NCBI GenBank assembly: GCA_945787595.1
Contig: CALZJV010000335.1
Span: forward strand, 1 to 15,226
Origin: an uncultured Desulfobacterales bacterium
GTDB lineage: Bacteria; Desulfobacterota; Desulfobacteria; Desulfobacterales; JAFDCJ01
Direction of reading: 5' to 3'
Length of the DNA: 15,226 nt
Part shown: piece after piece, positions 14,186-15,226 of the stretch
Layout of the letters: the number at the start of each line of letters is the position of its first letter
Numbering within the stretch: the stretch's first letter is position 1
The notes under the pieces: generated by a model
What the model was told of the DNA's origin: nothing
What the model saw: only the letters and a program-made list of their open reading frames with translations
The model's database searches: none
Program-made: the position numbers and the translations under genes

Positions 14186-15226
14186 ATGGATAAACCTAAA
14201 GAACAAATTAACCGGGAGGTTGAATCTTTGGCTGATGACTTATTTGCTGTCAGTGATTTTTTATTGGCAAACCCGGAAATTGCGTATCAGGAGTTTAAAG
14301 CCTGTGATTATTTAAGCCGTATGCTGGAACAAAAGGGATTCGAAGTGGAAAAGGGCGTTGGCAATGTGGAGACGTCATTTTTGGCCCGCCCGGCTGATTG
14401 CCGCCCGTCCCGGCCCACGGTGGCCCTGCTGGCTGAATATGATGCATTGCCCAAAATCGGTCACGGCTGCGGCCACAACCTGATTGCCGCTGCCAGCCTG
14501 GGCCTGGGAGCGGTGGTGGTTCTGCGTCGCATTTTGGGAGATGAGGCGGGTGGACTGGCACTGGTGGGCACGCCGGCCGAGGAAGGCGGCGGTGGAAAAG
14601 TACGGCTGGCTGAATCCGGTGTTTTCAATGAGATGGACGCCGCCATGATGTTTCATCCCGGCTCGACCAATATCCCCGGAAAAGGGATGCTGGGCCGCAT
14701 TAAATTTAAAATGGAATTTTTCGGGCGTACCGCCCATGCTTCCGGTTCGCCCGACAGGGGCATCAACGCCCTGGATGCACTGGTTCTTGCCTACAGCGGC
14801 ATCAACGCATATCGGCAGCATCTGCGGCCTGATGGGCGAATCCACGGAATCATTACCCATGGCGGCGATGCGCCCAATATCATCCCGGATTATGCCGCCG
14901 GTCTATTTTATGTACGCGCTGGCAGCCGCGCCTATCGGGACAAGCTTCTCGAGCGAGTAAGAAAATGCGGGCAGGGTGCGGCCCTTGCCACAGGTGCCGA
15001 ATTCAAACTTGAAATCTATCAGCCCCTGCTCGACCCGGTGAAACGCAATCCTTCTCTGGAGGCCATATTAAAGAGCAACATGACGGCCCTGGGAATTAGC
15101 ATTGATGAAGATGACGGCCGCCGGGGTTCGTCAGACATGGGCAATCTCAGCCACTACCTGCCGGCAATTCACCCTTACCTTGCCATTGTGGAGCCTGAAA
15201 TCCCAGGCCATTCTGCCGAATTTCGC
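14186..15226 (+). CDS. M20-family metallo-amidohydrolase (AbgB-like), C-terminus cut by window edge
   Basis: 347 codons are visible and the frame is open at the right edge; full-length relatives are about 390-450 residues. Metal-site motifs are AEYDALPKIGHGCGHN (83-98, with the GxGHN His), the catalytic PAEEGGGGK (130-138), MMFHPG (154-159) and GHSAEF (341-346). HASG (184-187) and GDAPNIIPD (227-235) belong to the lid/dimerisation domain. SSDMGNLSH at 315-323 is the family's SSDxGN motif. By family it hydrolyses an amide bond of an N-acyl or aromatic amino-acid conjugate such as p-aminobenzoyl-glutamate; the true substrate is unknown. There is no signal peptide, so it is cytoplasmic. The start ATG has AAGGAGA five bases upstream. 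It is the only confident plus-strand gene and is divergent from the rhodanese-like gene. Confidence 0.92.
   Translation, partial: MDKPKEQINREVESLADDLFAVSDFLLANPEIAYQEFKACDYLSRMLEQKGFEVEKGVGNVETSFLARPADCRPSRPTVALLAEYDALPKIGHGCGHNLIAAASLGLGAVVVLRRILGDEAGGLALVGTPAEEGGGGKVRLAESGVFNEMDAAMMFHPGSTNIPGKGMLGRIKFKMEFFGRTAHASGSPDRGINALDALVLAYSGINAYRQHLRPDGRIHGIITHGGDAPNIIPDYAAGLFYVRAGSRAYRDKLLERVRKCGQGAALATGAEFKLEIYQPLLDPVKRNPSLEAILKSNMTALGISIDEDDGRRGSSDMGNLSHYLPAIHPYLAIVEPEIPGHSAEFR

Noticed and set aside
14130..14315. 61-codon plus-strand frame overlapping the start of the amidohydrolase
   Set aside because: The overlapping amidohydrolase frame has a strong ribosome-binding site and clear motifs; this frame has neither.

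Overview
The window looks like chromosomal DNA from a strictly anaerobic bacterium, most likely a sulfate-reducing or syntrophic member of the Desulfobacterota. The taxon is inferred from gene content: several HdrA-type flavoprotein/iron-sulfur genes, two small ferredoxins, an iron-sulfur old-yellow-enzyme, and intergenic spacers packed with short hairpin and tandem repeats. All confident genes from the left edge to base 13929 lie on the minus strand. Only the last gene (from 14186) is on the plus strand.

Layout in the direction of minus-strand transcription (right to left). (1) A TetR regulator (11550-10954), a 662-residue 2,4-dienoyl-CoA reductase-like flavoenzyme (10933-8945) and an unrecognised 175-residue protein (8930-8403) are spaced 14-20 bases apart and form an operon. 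(2) A looser same-strand series follows: an 8Fe ferredoxin (8141-7935), a methylmalonyl-CoA-epimerase-like VOC protein that lacks a metal-binding His (7801-7379), and a class I/II aminotransferase (6954-5773). (3) Next comes an electron-transfer module: an 8Fe ferredoxin (5591-5382), a 449-residue HdrA/QmoA-like flavoprotein (5355-4006), a 671-residue HdrA-MvhD/QmoB-like flavoprotein (3702-1687), and an HdrC domain fused to a GltD-type NAD(P)H oxidoreductase (1459 to beyond the left edge). The order QmoA-like, QmoB-like, HdrC-containing recalls qmoABC, but the membrane cytochrome half expected in QmoC is replaced by a soluble FAD/NAD(P) module. A plausible inference is a cytoplasmic complex that moves electrons between NAD(P)H, ferredoxin and an enoyl-type substrate handled by the flavoenzyme.

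Right of the TetR gene is an AT-rich stretch of about 700 bases with no intact gene but with a 19-codon PIN-toxin remnant and a likely terminator. Beyond it are an ADP-ribosylglycohydrolase-family protein with altered metal ligands (13527-12259), a degenerate rhodanese-like domain with a TTG start (13929-13639), and, divergently, an M20-family amidohydrolase (14186 to beyond the right edge).

The spacers of the minus-strand cluster hold at least five kinds of short repeat: a hairpin element with GAATATTT-type ends in two full copies and one decayed copy, (GGTTGATT)n/(AATCAACC)n inverted blocks, a 7-bp tandem array, a CACGAAA hairpin and a GGATCC-type inverted repeat. No tRNA, rRNA, CRISPR array or intact insertion sequence was seen.
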